DNA from: Verrucomicrobiota bacterium
GTDB lineage: Bacteria > Verrucomicrobiota > Verrucomicrobiia > Verrucomicrobiales > Akkermansiaceae
NCBI GenBank assembly: GCA_026397725.1
Contig: JAPLUI010000165.1
Span: 1-64,000 of the forward strand
Length of the DNA: 64,000 nucleotides
Direction of reading: 5' to 3'
Part shown: positions 8,727 through 17,720 of the stretch, one piece after another
Layout: each line of letters opens with the position of its first letter
Position numbering within the stretch: the stretch's first letter is position 1
Made by a program: the position numbers and the translations under genes
Notes under the pieces: model-generated
What the model saw: only the letters and a program-made list of their open reading frames with translations
Told to the model about the DNA's origin: nothing
Databases searched by the model: none

Positions 8727-9896
8727 TCACGCCCGGATGCAAGCCGCGTCGGACGGGGGGTTCCTGCCGTGATTCCTCCGGGCGTCCCGCACGACCTCCG
8801 CCAAGGCCGGCCGACGGAGCTTGCCGAGCGGAGAACGGGGCAGCGCCGCGACCATCAGCGGGGCCTGCAGGCGGCGGAAGCCGGGAGCCTGGTTTTGATA
8901 GCCGGCGAGCGCGGCGGCAACGATGGCGGGATCGACGGATGACTCGAACACCGGCACCAGGCAGTGGCCGGCACGCTCGTCCGGCACGGCGACAATGGCG
9001 AAACTGCCGGGTGCCAGCACGCCGCTGGCGAGCGCCAGCAGCTCGTTTTCGATGGCCACCGGATCGACAAGTTCACCAAGCACTTTCACCACCGCATCCA
9101 TGCGGCCGAGCGGCGTGAGGTGGCCGTCTGCCAGCACGACCCGGTCTGATGTTAGATGCCATGCTCCGGCGCGGGCATGATAGTCCCAGCCCTCGCCGCA
9201 GTGATGGAGGGTGCCGGAAAACAAGGCGGGACCGGCAATGCTGAGCCGACCCTCGCCGGAGGCCCGGGTTTCCCACAGTGGCAGGATTTCAAGCGGCGCG
9301 GGTTGATACGGGTTGGCGAGTAGTTCAAGCCCCTGGGTGGCGATTTGCGAGGCGGTCTCGGTCATGCCGTAGCTGGCCAGCACCGGCCAACCGAGCTGGC
9401 GGGCGGCCTGCCCGGTCAGCCCGTCAAGACGCCCGCCGCCAACGACGATGGCCAGCAGCGACGGTGGGGCCGGGAGCCTGGCGGCGACGAGGTCATGCAC
9501 CTGCGCGGGCACCAGTGACGTATGTGTGACGCCGTGCTGCCGGAGCCAGGCCTGGAACTCCTGCGGCTGCCAGCGCCGGGAAAAGTGTTGGAGCCGGCAG
9601 GCCGCCTCGAAGGCCCGGGCCACGACGCCGAAGCCGCCGACATGATGCAGCGGCAGCGCCAAGCCCCAACACGAGTCATCCGCCACCCGCAAATGTTGGT
9701 TGACCGCAGCGGCGGAGAGCAGCAGCGCCGGTTTGGATAGAGCGAGCCATTGCGGCGGGCCGGTGCTGCCGGAGGTCTCAAACAGCACCTGCCCACCCAA
9801 CCCGGCGAGGGCCGGGATGGCCCCAGGAAAATCCCCCGGCGCGTATGGCCGCAGGTCAGCCCAGAAGCCAGGATCGGTTAGTAGTGCCGCGTCCAT
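8727..9896 (-). CDS. menE: o-Succinylbenzoate-CoA ligase
   Basis: 389 residues, adenylate-forming (AMP-binding) enzyme of menaquinone synthesis that activates o-succinylbenzoate to its CoA ester in the cytoplasm. Visible motifs: phosphate-binding loop FETSGSTGPPQWLALSK near residue 40, LPLHHVGG, motif YGMTETASQIA, hinge LTPLGRMDAVVKVLGE, and the C-terminal catalytic Lys in RSPLGKLRR. It is somewhat short for the family because the N-terminal subdomain is reduced. It overlaps menC by 19 bases. The identity rests on pairing with menC; alone it could be another acyl-CoA ligase. Confidence 0.85.
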   Translation of the reverse strand: MDAALLTDPGFWADLRPYAPGDFPGAIPALAGLGGQVLFETSGSTGPPQWLALSKPALLLSAAAVNQHLRVADDSCWGLALPLHHVGGFGVVARAFEAACRLQHFSRRWQPQEFQAWLRQHGVTHTSLVPAQVHDLVAARLPAPPSLLAIVVGGGRLDGLTGQAARQLGWPVLASYGMTETASQIATQGLELLANPYQPAPLEILPLWETRASGEGRLSIAGPALFSGTLHHCGEGWDYHARAGAWHLTSDRVVLADGHLTPLGRMDAVVKVLGELVDPVAIENELLALASGVLAPGSFAIVAVPDERAGHCLVPVFESSVDPAIVAAALAGYQNQAPGFRRLQAPLMVAALPRSPLGKLRRPALAEVVRDARRNHGRNPPSDAACIRA

Positions 9897-10849
9897 GGCA
9901 GGGCCTCCAGGAAATCGTCAAAGCCCAGCCCCGTACCGGCCGGTGCCTGGAACACCGGCGACCACGGACCGAGCGCCTCGGTGAAGGCATCGGGCTCGAA
10001 CAAATGGTGGGTCTGCAAGCCACACACGCCGGACAAGCCCGGAAACTGCAAGCCGAGGCGGGCCGCCTCCCACGCGGCAAAGGTCTGGCCCAGCGGATGA
10101 TCCATATAGCTGGTCAGGACCACCCGCTGACGGTGGCGGAGGGCGGCTTCCGCCAGCAGGAACGGCTCGTCGATGGCGGGCTTGATGACCATCACCTGGG
10201 CGGCGGCGCTCAGCGGGGAGGCTTCCAAATCCACCGCAAGTGCCACCCCCGTGCGACGGTGCAACTCCGCCCAGGTGGACTCGGAAAACGGGCAGGGATC
10301 CTCGACGAAATCGAGCGCCCCGCGGGCGGTCGCCGACAATCCTGCTAGAAACGCGGTCGCCTCATCCGCCGTGAGGGATTCATTGAAATCGAGCCGCCAG
10401 CGCAGGGCGGGAAACTCCGCCGCCATCGCTTCGAGCAACGCCGCTTCCTGCTCGAGGTCCCTGCCACACTTGAGTTTGACGAGGCCAAAGCCCGCTTCAA
10501 CCGCGCGAATGATCCCGGCGACCTCAACATTGGCCAGAGTGGCGTGGCTTGGCGGCACCGCCATTTCCTCGAACAACGATTCCTCATGACTGCGGGCGGC
10601 GGCATCGTATTCCGCACAGCGCAGCGCCCGGCGCACGAGCGGCCAGCGCCGCTCACCCGCCAGATCCGCCAGGCATTTCCCGAGCGGGAGATCCCCCAAC
10701 TCCGGCCATGGATGAATGCAGCCGAAGCCCTCGCCCACGCGGATGAGCACCCCCTCAAACTCGCGCCGCGAAGAGACCGCATTGAGATAGCCCCGGGTCT
10801 TGAGCCGGTAACGAGAGATGAAGGGTTGGGATTGCGGAATGGGGCGCAT
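9878..10849 (-). CDS. menC: o-Succinylbenzoate synthase
   Basis: 323 residues, enolase superfamily. It dehydrates SHCHC to o-succinylbenzoate in menaquinone synthesis. Catalytic and metal residues visible in order: Lys in LVKLKCG, Asp in LDFNESL, Glu in FVEDPCPF, Asp in LAVDLEAS, and Lys in MVIKPAI. It is the first gene of a menC-menE-transporter run with overlapping ends. Other men genes are not in the window. The ATG at 10849 gives an N-terminus (MRPIPQSQPFISRYRL) that fits the family. Confidence 0.87.
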   Translation of the reverse strand: MRPIPQSQPFISRYRLKTRGYLNAVSSRREFEGVLIRVGEGFGCIHPWPELGDLPLGKCLADLAGERRWPLVRRALRCAEYDAAARSHEESLFEEMAVPPSHATLANVEVAGIIRAVEAGFGLVKLKCGRDLEQEAALLEAMAAEFPALRWRLDFNESLTADEATAFLAGLSATARGALDFVEDPCPFSESTWAELHRRTGVALAVDLEASPLSAAAQVMVIKPAIDEPFLLAEAALRHRQRVVLTSYMDHPLGQTFAAWEAARLGLQFPGLSGVCGLQTHHLFEPDAFTEALGPWSPVFQAPAGTGLGFDDFLEALPWTRHY

Positions 10850-10971
10850 GAAATGTCAGATCATTGAAGTGGGGAGCGCCGGCGTCCCGTCGGCAGGGTG
10901 CGGCATCCAGCCGCACCCTCTTACGCTGGGGCGTGGCAGGAGGGCAGACATGCGTGATGTTGGTGGCAGGT

Positions 10972-11787
10972 TCAGGTTGGACTGTTCGGGTGCTGCGGAA
11001 AAAAGTGCCGGAGGGCCTCGATCACGCCCGCGCCATGGACGGCCTGCGCCACATATCCGCCGCTGGCGGCGACCTGTTGCTTGACCGCCGCCACCGCGTT
11101 GCCCGGACACGCTGTCATCGCCGCGTGTGCCGGGTCGAGCATTTCCAGATCATTGTGGCTGTCGCCGATCGCAAAACAGCGGGGCGTGCCCAGCGCGTAA
11201 TGCCGCGCCACTTCACTCAGGCTGCTGCCCTTCTGCAACGCGCGGTGGCCGAAGCGCAGATAGACGGAGTTGCGTTGCCAGGCAAGCTGCGGCTCGTCGC
11301 GGGTCAGCGTGGCCAATTTCCCGACGATCCACTCCATTTCCTCCTCGGTGCGGGCAATGAGGCCCGCCGGTTCCCCATCCATCGCAATCCAGTGTGCTCC
11401 GGTGGATTCCTCAACCAGGTGGCGGATGGTCTTCAGCAATTTCCGCGTGCTCTTGAACAGGCTGTGGAGTTGCTTCTCGCAGGTCCGGTTCCATGCTTCA
11501 TGCGGCTGCCAGCCCCCGGCGGCATTGGGAAAATAGATCTCGCATTCTTGTGCCACCAACCAGTCTGGCAAAAACGGGAACCGGCTTTCATGGATGCCCT
11601 CGATCAGGTGTGGCAGCGCGCGCCCGGTATTGATCCCCCACACGATCGCGTGCTCGCGGCGCAGCCGTTGCAGCACCGCGAAAAATTCGGCCGGGACCGG
11701 GGGCTCCTCGGCGGGATCATGCAGCGTGCCATCAAAATCGAAGGCCAGCACGGCGGCAACCATCGGCATGGGATCCAGGGATTTCAT
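10972..11787 (-). CDS. HAD-superfamily phosphatase
   Basis: About 271 residues. HAD motif I is LAFDFDGTLHD near residue 18 and motif IV is FAIGDSHNDLEML near 220; the large central insert fits the Cof/sucrose-phosphatase-like (C2 cap) group. Substrate unknown. An upstream GTG at 11808 and a downstream ATG at 11769 are alternatives; I chose ATG 11787. It lies 77 bases after ftsW on the same strand and 122 bases before menC, and may simply be read through from the dcw cluster. Confidence 0.8.
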   Translation of the reverse strand: MKSLDPMPMVAAVLAFDFDGTLHDPAEEPPVPAEFFAVLQRLRREHAIVWGINTGRALPHLIEGIHESRFPFLPDWLVAQECEIYFPNAAGGWQPHEAWNRTCEKQLHSLFKSTRKLLKTIRHLVEESTGAHWIAMDGEPAGLIARTEEEMEWIVGKLATLTRDEPQLAWQRNSVYLRFGHRALQKGSSLSEVARHYALGTPRCFAIGDSHNDLEMLDPAHAAMTACPGNAVAAVKQQVAASGGYVAQAVHGAGVIEALRHFFPQHPNSPT

Positions 11788-11864
11788 CTGGCCTTTGATA
11801 CGCTCCACCCCAACGCGAGTCGAGCACCAAATTGGGGGTCACTTGCGCCGCGCCACCGCAGGCC

Positions 11865-13013
11865 CTAGAGCCGGACGGGCAGCCGGAATTTCGGTTGCAG
11901 CGGAAACTCCGCCGCAGGGTCGCTTTGCGAGCGGCGGTGAATGCCCACCAGCAGACCGACGGCGACGAGGCTGGCAATCAGGCTGGTCCCGCCAAAGCTG
12001 ACAAAGGGCAGCGGCAGCCCGTCGTTGGGAATGACGGCGGTGGTGACGGCGATGTTGGTCATGGCAGGAATGACGACGACGCAGGTGAGCCCAAGCGCGA
12101 GGCAGCGGTTGAAGACAGTGGTGGCCTGCATGGCGATGCCGATGCCGGCCACCGTGATGAGCACATAGCAGAAGACGACGCCCAAGGTGAAGGGCAAGCC
12201 GAGTTCCTCGCCAACGACCGGGAAAATGAAGTCGATGTGGGCGAAGGTCAGCGTGCCGAATTTCTCCACGCCGTTGCCGAGGCCCACACCCCACGGGCCG
12301 CCGTTGCCCAACGCCAGCAGGGCACGCCACTGTTGCATTCCCTGATCGGAATGGTGGATCGGGTCTTCCAGATCCCACCAGGCCAGAATGCGAGCCCAGC
12401 GGTTGTCATTGTGCCGTATGTAATAGGCCGCGCCCGCCATCACGGTCACTGCCGTGGGAATGATATAGAGCAGGCGGCTGCCCACGCAGAACAGCACCGC
12501 TGCCACCGCCACCGAGAGCGACAGGGCGGTGCCCACATCCGTTTCCACCGCGATGAGCATGACCGGAACCGCCACCATCGCCCCCGGCATGACAAAACCC
12601 CGCCAGCAGCTATGAACCTCGGTCTGCCAGCGGGCAAACCAGGCAGCCAGGGCGATCACCACGCTGACCTTGCTGAGTTCGGAGGGCTGGAATTGGCCGA
12701 GATAGGGCAGGTGAATCCAGCGCTTGGCACCGAGCACCTCCACGCCGATGCCGGGGACGAAACACAATCCCAGCAGCACGCAACTGATGCACAGCATCAA
12801 CAGGGCATACTTGCGCAACAGTTCCGGCGAAACTTGCGCCACCAGCACCGCCATGACCAGTCCGACCGCCGCCATGCTGGCCTGCTTGCAGAGAAAGAAA
12901 TACGGCGCTTCCACCCCATGCACCCATGCCCCGGTGCTCGTCAGCATGGTTAGACCGAGTGCGACGAGCGCCGCGACGGCCACACACAGCAGGATGGAGG
13001 AACGGCGGAGCAT
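11865..13013 (-). CDS. ftsW: FtsW/RodA-family peptidoglycan glycosyltransferase
   Basis: 382 residues with about ten membrane segments of the SEDS family, which polymerises lipid II at the septum together with the class B PBP. Visible: GAKRWIHLPYLGQFQPSE (the GxxRWI...QPSE signature), GNGGPWGVGLGNG, and the C-terminal PFVSFGGTSLIAS motif. I name it ftsW and not rodA because it lies in the dcw cluster after murD. The cluster stops here: murG, murC, ddl, ftsQ, ftsA and ftsZ do not follow. Confidence 0.88.
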   Translation of the reverse strand: MLRRSSILLCVAVAALVALGLTMLTSTGAWVHGVEAPYFFLCKQASMAAVGLVMAVLVAQVSPELLRKYALLMLCISCVLLGLCFVPGIGVEVLGAKRWIHLPYLGQFQPSELSKVSVVIALAAWFARWQTEVHSCWRGFVMPGAMVAVPVMLIAVETDVGTALSLSVAVAAVLFCVGSRLLYIIPTAVTVMAGAAYYIRHNDNRWARILAWWDLEDPIHHSDQGMQQWRALLALGNGGPWGVGLGNGVEKFGTLTFAHIDFIFPVVGEELGLPFTLGVVFCYVLITVAGIGIAMQATTVFNRCLALGLTCVVVIPAMTNIAVTTAVIPNDGLPLPFVSFGGTSLIASLVAVGLLVGIHRRSQSDPAAEFPLQPKFRLPVRL

Positions 13014-13021
13014 GGGGTGGG

Positions 13022-13816
13022 TCAGGGTGGAATGACCAAGGTCATGCCGGTCTTGAGCTTGTTGGGATCACTGATGCCGTTGGCGGCCATCAGGGCGGAC
13101 TGATCGGTCTTGAAACGCTTGGAGATGCGCCACAGATTGTCGCCAGTCCGCACCACATAGGAGCGTTTGGCAGTTCCGGCGCTGGCCTTGGTGGCGTTCA
13201 CCGGGCTGGCCTTGGGTGGCGTGGGTCCCCGGGTGTTTTTGGGATGCACCACCAGCCCTCGCGGCACCTCGTCGGGTTCGGCGGGTTCCGTTTCCACCAC
13301 CCCGCGCCCGGCTGGAGTCGGCGTCACCTTGAGGAGGGTTTCCACTTCCGGCGGAGGCTTGGCGACGACGCGCTGCAGCGGGAGTTTCAAGGTGCTGCCG
13401 GCCGCGATGGGTCGGTTGCCATTGGCGGCACGCAGGTCGTTTTCATTGACGCCCTCCCTGGCGGCGATGCGGGCGTAGCTGTCGCCGGCCACCACGATGC
13501 ACGGGGTGTCGTCTGGGGCCAGCGCGGTCGGTTTGTCGGGCCGGGCCTTGGCGGCCGGGGCGCTGGTCGTGGGGTTGGGTTTCACCGCATGATCGTTGAG
13601 GAATTTGAGATGCACGAAGTAAAGCCCGATGGCCACGACATGGATTGCCAGAATGATCGCGATGCCGCGGGACAGCCCCGGGTTGAGGTCAATGTTAGAA
13701 AGGTCCTCGGCGGCGGTGCCCACGCGTTGATTGCAGTGGCGGACGACGGCGTTGATGCGTTTGATAAGCCCTTTTTGAACAGGGGTGCGTTTGACGGGAA
13801 TGGTGCGGGGGTTCAT
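13022..13816 (-). CDS. Single-pass membrane protein with LysM domains
   Basis: 264 residues. A cytoplasmic N-terminus (~50 residues) leads to one membrane segment (GIAIILAIHVVAIGLYFVHL), a Pro/Ala-rich linker, a first LysM-like domain (VVAGDSYARIAAREGVNEND, about 105-150), another linker, and a clear C-terminal LysM (YVVRTGDNLWRISKRFKTDQ, about 218-264). LysM binds peptidoglycan glycan chains, so this is probably an envelope anchor or divisome partner. Its placement between murD and ftsW, with 6- and 8-base spacers, is unusual and implies coexpression with division genes. Confidence 0.85.
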   Translation of the reverse strand: MNPRTIPVKRTPVQKGLIKRINAVVRHCNQRVGTAAEDLSNIDLNPGLSRGIAIILAIHVVAIGLYFVHLKFLNDHAVKPNPTTSAPAAKARPDKPTALAPDDTPCIVVAGDSYARIAAREGVNENDLRAANGNRPIAAGSTLKLPLQRVVAKPPPEVETLLKVTPTPAGRGVVETEPAEPDEVPRGLVVHPKNTRGPTPPKASPVNATKASAGTAKRSYVVRTGDNLWRISKRFKTDQSALMAANGISDPNKLKTGMTLVIPP

Positions 13817-13822
13817 GGTGGT

Positions 13823-15145
13823 TTAGTGGAGTTGGTTGACAAGCTCGCGGAAGGTGTTGCCGCGTTGTTCATAGCCGGAGAACTGGTCGAATGACGAGGT
13901 GCCTGGAGACATTAGAATGGTGGTGCCCGGCGGCGCAAGCCCGCGTGCAGTGGTGATCGCCTCAGCCAGGGTGACCACCGCCTGGCTGGAGACGGCTCCG
14001 GAGAAAAGCTCGGTCAGCGGTTTGGCAAGCTGGCCGAAGGTGACGCAGGCCAGCGCCTTCTCGCGCAGCAGTGGCAGCACGGATGAATAGTCGAGCCCTT
14101 TGTCCTTGCCGCCGGCGATCAACACCACCGGCCGGGTCTGCGCACGCAAGGCATTCTCCAAGGCGTGCAGGTTGGTCGCCTTGGAATCGTTGAGATACTC
14201 CACGCCGTCCAGCGTGCGGATCATCTCACAGCGGTGGGGCGGCGGCGCATAGCCCTCGAGCGCCTCGCGCATGATGGACATTGGCAGGCCGAAGGTCTGG
14301 CACGCCGCCAGTGCTGCCATGGCGTTTTCCGCGTTGTGAAGTCCGCGCAGTTTGGTGTCTTGCTCCAGATCGAGCATCGGGTCCCCGCGCTGGCAGATCG
14401 TGCGACCGTCGGAAAACCACTCGGCCGCGGCATCCAGGGTGGAAAAGCCCACGCGGCGTGCGGCCAGGGGCGGCAGGTCTTCACCGGTGCGGATCACGGC
14501 CGTGTCGGCCGGGCCTTGGTTCTCGAAAATGCGGAGCTTGGCCGCGCGGTATGCCTCCAGCGTCGGGTAGCGGTCCAGGTGGTCCGGCGCGAAGTTCAGC
14601 CAGATGGCAACCGCCGGGTGCAGGCTGCGAATGGTCTCGAGTTGAAACGAGCTGAGTTCGAGCGCAACGGCGGCAGGCGGCGCGGCCTGGAGCACGATCT
14701 CGGCAAAGGGGATGCCATAGTTGCCGCAGGCGGCGCCACCCAGCCCGGCATGGCAGAGAATCCGTGCCACCAGTTCCGTGGTGGTCGTCTTGCCATTGGT
14801 GCCGGTGATGCCGATGATACTACCGCGATAGTAGCGCGCCGCCAGTTCCACCTCGCCGATGACTTCCGCCGCATGGCTGGCGAAGGCCGCGACATACGGG
14901 CCATAGGTGTCAATGCCGGGACTGACCACCAGCAGCTCGCAAGACACTCCGCAGCCATCTTCCGCCGCGGCATTCGGATGCCTGGCCACGGCCTCCGGCA
15001 TGCCCTCGAAGGCACCGGGACCCGCGCTATCCCAGACCGACACGCTCGCCCCTTCGCGCAAGGCCAGCGCCGCCGCGGCCCGGCCGCTGCGACCGGCCCC
15101 GAGAATGGCCACCTGGATTCCTGATAGTGTCATTGGCTGGGTCAT
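13823..15145 (-). CDS. murD: UDP-N-acetylmuramoylalanine-D-glutamate ligase
   Basis: About 440 residues, ATP-dependent Mur ligase adding D-Glu to UDP-MurNAc-L-Ala. Visible: N-terminal Rossmann start VAILGAGRSGRAAA, ATP loop IGITGTNGKTTTTELV near residue 115, NFAPDHLDRY, and C-terminal NDSKATNLHAL and VLIAGGKDKGLDY. ATG at 15145 overlaps the mraY stop (ATGA), the usual coupling in this cluster; a second ATG lies four codons in. The frame is open upstream inside mraY but that is not used. Confidence 0.93.
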   Translation of the reverse strand: MTQPMTLSGIQVAILGAGRSGRAAAALALREGASVSVWDSAGPGAFEGMPEAVARHPNAAAEDGCGVSCELLVVSPGIDTYGPYVAAFASHAAEVIGEVELAARYYRGSIIGITGTNGKTTTTELVARILCHAGLGGAACGNYGIPFAEIVLQAAPPAAVALELSSFQLETIRSLHPAVAIWLNFAPDHLDRYPTLEAYRAAKLRIFENQGPADTAVIRTGEDLPPLAARRVGFSTLDAAAEWFSDGRTICQRGDPMLDLEQDTKLRGLHNAENAMAALAACQTFGLPMSIMREALEGYAPPPHRCEMIRTLDGVEYLNDSKATNLHALENALRAQTRPVVLIAGGKDKGLDYSSVLPLLREKALACVTFGQLAKPLTELFSGAVSSQAVVTLAEAITTARGLAPPGTTILMSPGTSSFDQFSGYEQRGNTFRELVNQLH

Positions 15146-16356
15146 GCAATTTTGAAAAGTGCGAGGCCGAACAGGGCGAGCATGATGGAGAGAATCCAAA
15201 ACCGGATGATGACCTGATTTTCATGCCAGCCCAACAGCTCGAAATGATGATGGATCGGGGACATGTGGAAGATGCGTTTCCTGCGGAGCTTGAAACTGCC
15301 GACTTGCAGGATGACCGACATCGCCTCCATCACGAACACGCCGCCAATGATGATGAGCATGAGTTCCTGCTTGGTGCAGATGGCGGCGGTGCCCAGCGCC
15401 CCGCCGATCGCGAGCGATCCGGTGTCTCCCATGAAGACCTTGGCTGGATGGCAGTTGAACCACAGGAACCCGAATCCCGCCCCTGCCAGCGCGAAAAGAA
15501 ACACGGAAAGTTCACCAAGATACGGGTTGTGCGGAATGACCAGATACTCCGTGGCGATGTAAAAGCGATGCGCCAGATAGGCCAGCACCGCGTACGAAAG
15601 TGCCGTGCTGATGGCACAGCCGGTGGCCAGCCCGTCAAGCCCGTCGGTTAGATTCACCGCGTTGGAACAGCCGACGATGATGAACGCGAAAAACGGAATG
15701 ACGAACGCATGCAGGTCCAGCAGCGGGAATTTGAACAACGGAAAACAGATGGCGCTGATGCTCAGCGGATGCTCACCAAGACAGAATCCCGCGCCATCGG
15801 CAAGTTGGCGTGGCGTGGCACCGATGCCGGAAACCTCCGGCTTGAAGTAGATGAAACATGCCGCGATCATGGCAATGACGAATTGCCAGAGCAGCTTCCG
15901 GCGGCTGCTGATGCCGTCGGTGGTCCGTTCCTTCACCTTCTTGTAGTCGTCGCACAGTCCTAACAATCCACAGGCGCTCATGGTGCAGGCGCAGAGGGCG
16001 ACGAAGGGATTGAGGGGGCGGGCCCAGAGCAGGGTGGACACCAGCACCGCGCCGAGAATGAGCACGCCGCCCATGGTCGGGGTGCCGATCTTCCCGCCGT
16101 GGAGTTCGGCCAGTTTGTGGACTTCCGCCGCCGAGCGGATCGGTTGTCCCAGTTTGAGCGAGATCAGCTTGCGGATCACCCGCGGGCCTGCCAGCAGGGT
16201 CAGCATGAAGGCGGTGAGCCCCGCGCTGGCGGCCCGGAAGGTGGGGTATTGAAACAAATTGAAAAATGAAAACGTGTAGGCCCAGCCGTCGGTCGAGCCG
16301 GCGGCTTTTTCCGCTTCAAACGCATGCAGCCAGAAATCGTAGAGCGAGGGAAACAT
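15142..16356 (-). CDS. mraY: Phospho-N-acetylmuramoyl-pentapeptide transferase
   Basis: 404 residues, polytopic membrane enzyme making lipid I from UDP-MurNAc-pentapeptide and undecaprenyl phosphate. Family landmarks: GTPTMGGVLIL, the aspartate pair CDDYKKVKER, NAVNLTDGLDGLA, and the histidine motif IHHHFELLGW near the C-terminus. It is slightly long because of an insert around DGAGFCLGEHPLS. ATG at 16356 shares one base with the murF stop (TGATG), so I prefer it to an upstream in-frame ATG at 16389. Confidence 0.93.
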   Translation of the reverse strand: MFPSLYDFWLHAFEAEKAAGSTDGWAYTFSFFNLFQYPTFRAASAGLTAFMLTLLAGPRVIRKLISLKLGQPIRSAAEVHKLAELHGGKIGTPTMGGVLILGAVLVSTLLWARPLNPFVALCACTMSACGLLGLCDDYKKVKERTTDGISSRRKLLWQFVIAMIAACFIYFKPEVSGIGATPRQLADGAGFCLGEHPLSISAICFPLFKFPLLDLHAFVIPFFAFIIVGCSNAVNLTDGLDGLATGCAISTALSYAVLAYLAHRFYIATEYLVIPHNPYLGELSVFLFALAGAGFGFLWFNCHPAKVFMGDTGSLAIGGALGTAAICTKQELMLIIIGGVFVMEAMSVILQVGSFKLRRKRIFHMSPIHHHFELLGWHENQVIIRFWILSIMLALFGLALFKIA

Positions 16357-17720
16357 CAGGGTTGGGGAAAGGCACGGTGCATCACGCATTCAATCGTGGC
16401 GGCGCGGCTGCCCTTGAAGAGCACCGCGTCGCCGGGTTTCACTTCGCGGGTCAGCCAGGCGGCGGCTTGGGCAAAGTCCGGAAAATGTGGGGCCTGGCCG
16501 GCACCTGCGGCGAGGCCTTCCGCGCCTGCTCCCACGGCGATGACGGTGAGGCCCCGGGCTGCGGCGAGTTCGCCGGTGTGACGATGGGCGGCGGGGGCGT
16601 GCGTGCCGAGTTCGCCCATGCGGCCGAGCACGATGATGCGCCGCGCGCCGCAGTGTACCGGGGTGTCGGCCAGCGTCTCGATGGCGGCGGCCATCGATTC
16701 GGGGTTGGCGTTGTAGGTGTCGTCGATGACGGTGATGCCGTGGTGCTCGAAGGCCCGCAGTCTGCCGCCGGTGAGGACCGCAGCGTTGAGGCCCGCCGCG
16801 ATGGTCGCGCTGCGGAGACCGAGCTGCCAGCCAACGGCGGCGGCGAGCAGGGCATTGGTCACCATGTGACGGCCGGAAACCGTTAGCTCAACTTCGGCTG
16901 GCACCTGCCCCTCGATAACGAGCGTGAAACGGGTGCCGCCGACGCCGTGGCGGAGGTTTTCGGCCCGCACGGGGCTGCGACCGTTGCCGACGGTGACGAG
17001 GGTGGCACGGGTGTGCTGGCGCAGGTAATCGCAGAAGTCGCAGGCGGCCGGCACGAACAGGGCACCGGTGGCTGGCAGGGCACGCGCCAACATGCCCTTT
17101 TCCTCGGCGATGGCTTCCCGCGTGCCCATGAACTCAAGGTGCGCGGTGCCGATGTTGGTGATGACGCCATATCCCGGCCTGGCAATCGCACACAAGGGGG
17201 CGATCTCGTCGCGATGACTCATGCCCATTTCCCAGACTGCGGCGCGGTGGGCCGGGGTGGTGGCCAGGACCGTGAGCGGCACGCCGAGATGGTTGTTCAG
17301 ATTGCCCTGGGTGGCGGAGACCTCGAATTGTTGTGACAACACCGCAGCCGTGAAATCCTTGGTGCTGGTCTTGCCGTTCGACCCGGTGATGGCCACCACC
17401 GGCAGGTCAAGCTGCTGCCGCCACCACCCTGCCAGCCGCTGCAGCGCCAGCAGCGTGTTCGGAACCACGATGACCGCAGCATGTGCGGGCGGCGTGCCGC
17501 GCCAGTGGTGGACGATCACCGCACTCGCGCCGTCGGCCAGCGCATCGGCGGCAAAGCGGTCGCCATCAAAGGTCTCGCCGCGCAGGGCGAAAAACGCCGC
17601 GCCCGCTGCCGGCTTGCGGGTGTCGGTGGAAACCCCGCCGGAAATCCGCACGGCGGGATTGCCCGCAGCGATGGGGACGCTGAGCAGGTCCGCGAGTTGC
17701 TGTGCGGTTAGAGGTTGCAT
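16356..17720 (-). CDS. murF: UDP-MurNAc-tripeptide-D-Ala-D-Ala ligase
   Basis: 454 residues, final cytoplasmic Mur ligase. Visible: N-terminal domain with VSTDTRKPAAGAAFFAL, ATP loop AITGSNGKTSTKDF near 113, EMGMSHRDEIAPL, and NTYNANPES-like segment IDDTYNANPESM. It overlaps murE by 13 bases and abuts mraY, as expected in a coupled dcw operon. Length is normal for the family. Confidence 0.93.
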   Translation of the reverse strand: MQPLTAQQLADLLSVPIAAGNPAVRISGGVSTDTRKPAAGAAFFALRGETFDGDRFAADALADGASAVIVHHWRGTPPAHAAVIVVPNTLLALQRLAGWWRQQLDLPVVAITGSNGKTSTKDFTAAVLSQQFEVSATQGNLNNHLGVPLTVLATTPAHRAAVWEMGMSHRDEIAPLCAIARPGYGVITNIGTAHLEFMGTREAIAEEKGMLARALPATGALFVPAACDFCDYLRQHTRATLVTVGNGRSPVRAENLRHGVGGTRFTLVIEGQVPAEVELTVSGRHMVTNALLAAAVGWQLGLRSATIAAGLNAAVLTGGRLRAFEHHGITVIDDTYNANPESMAAAIETLADTPVHCGARRIIVLGRMGELGTHAPAAHRHTGELAAARGLTVIAVGAGAEGLAAGAGQAPHFPDFAQAAAWLTREVKPGDAVLFKGSRAATIECVMHRAFPQP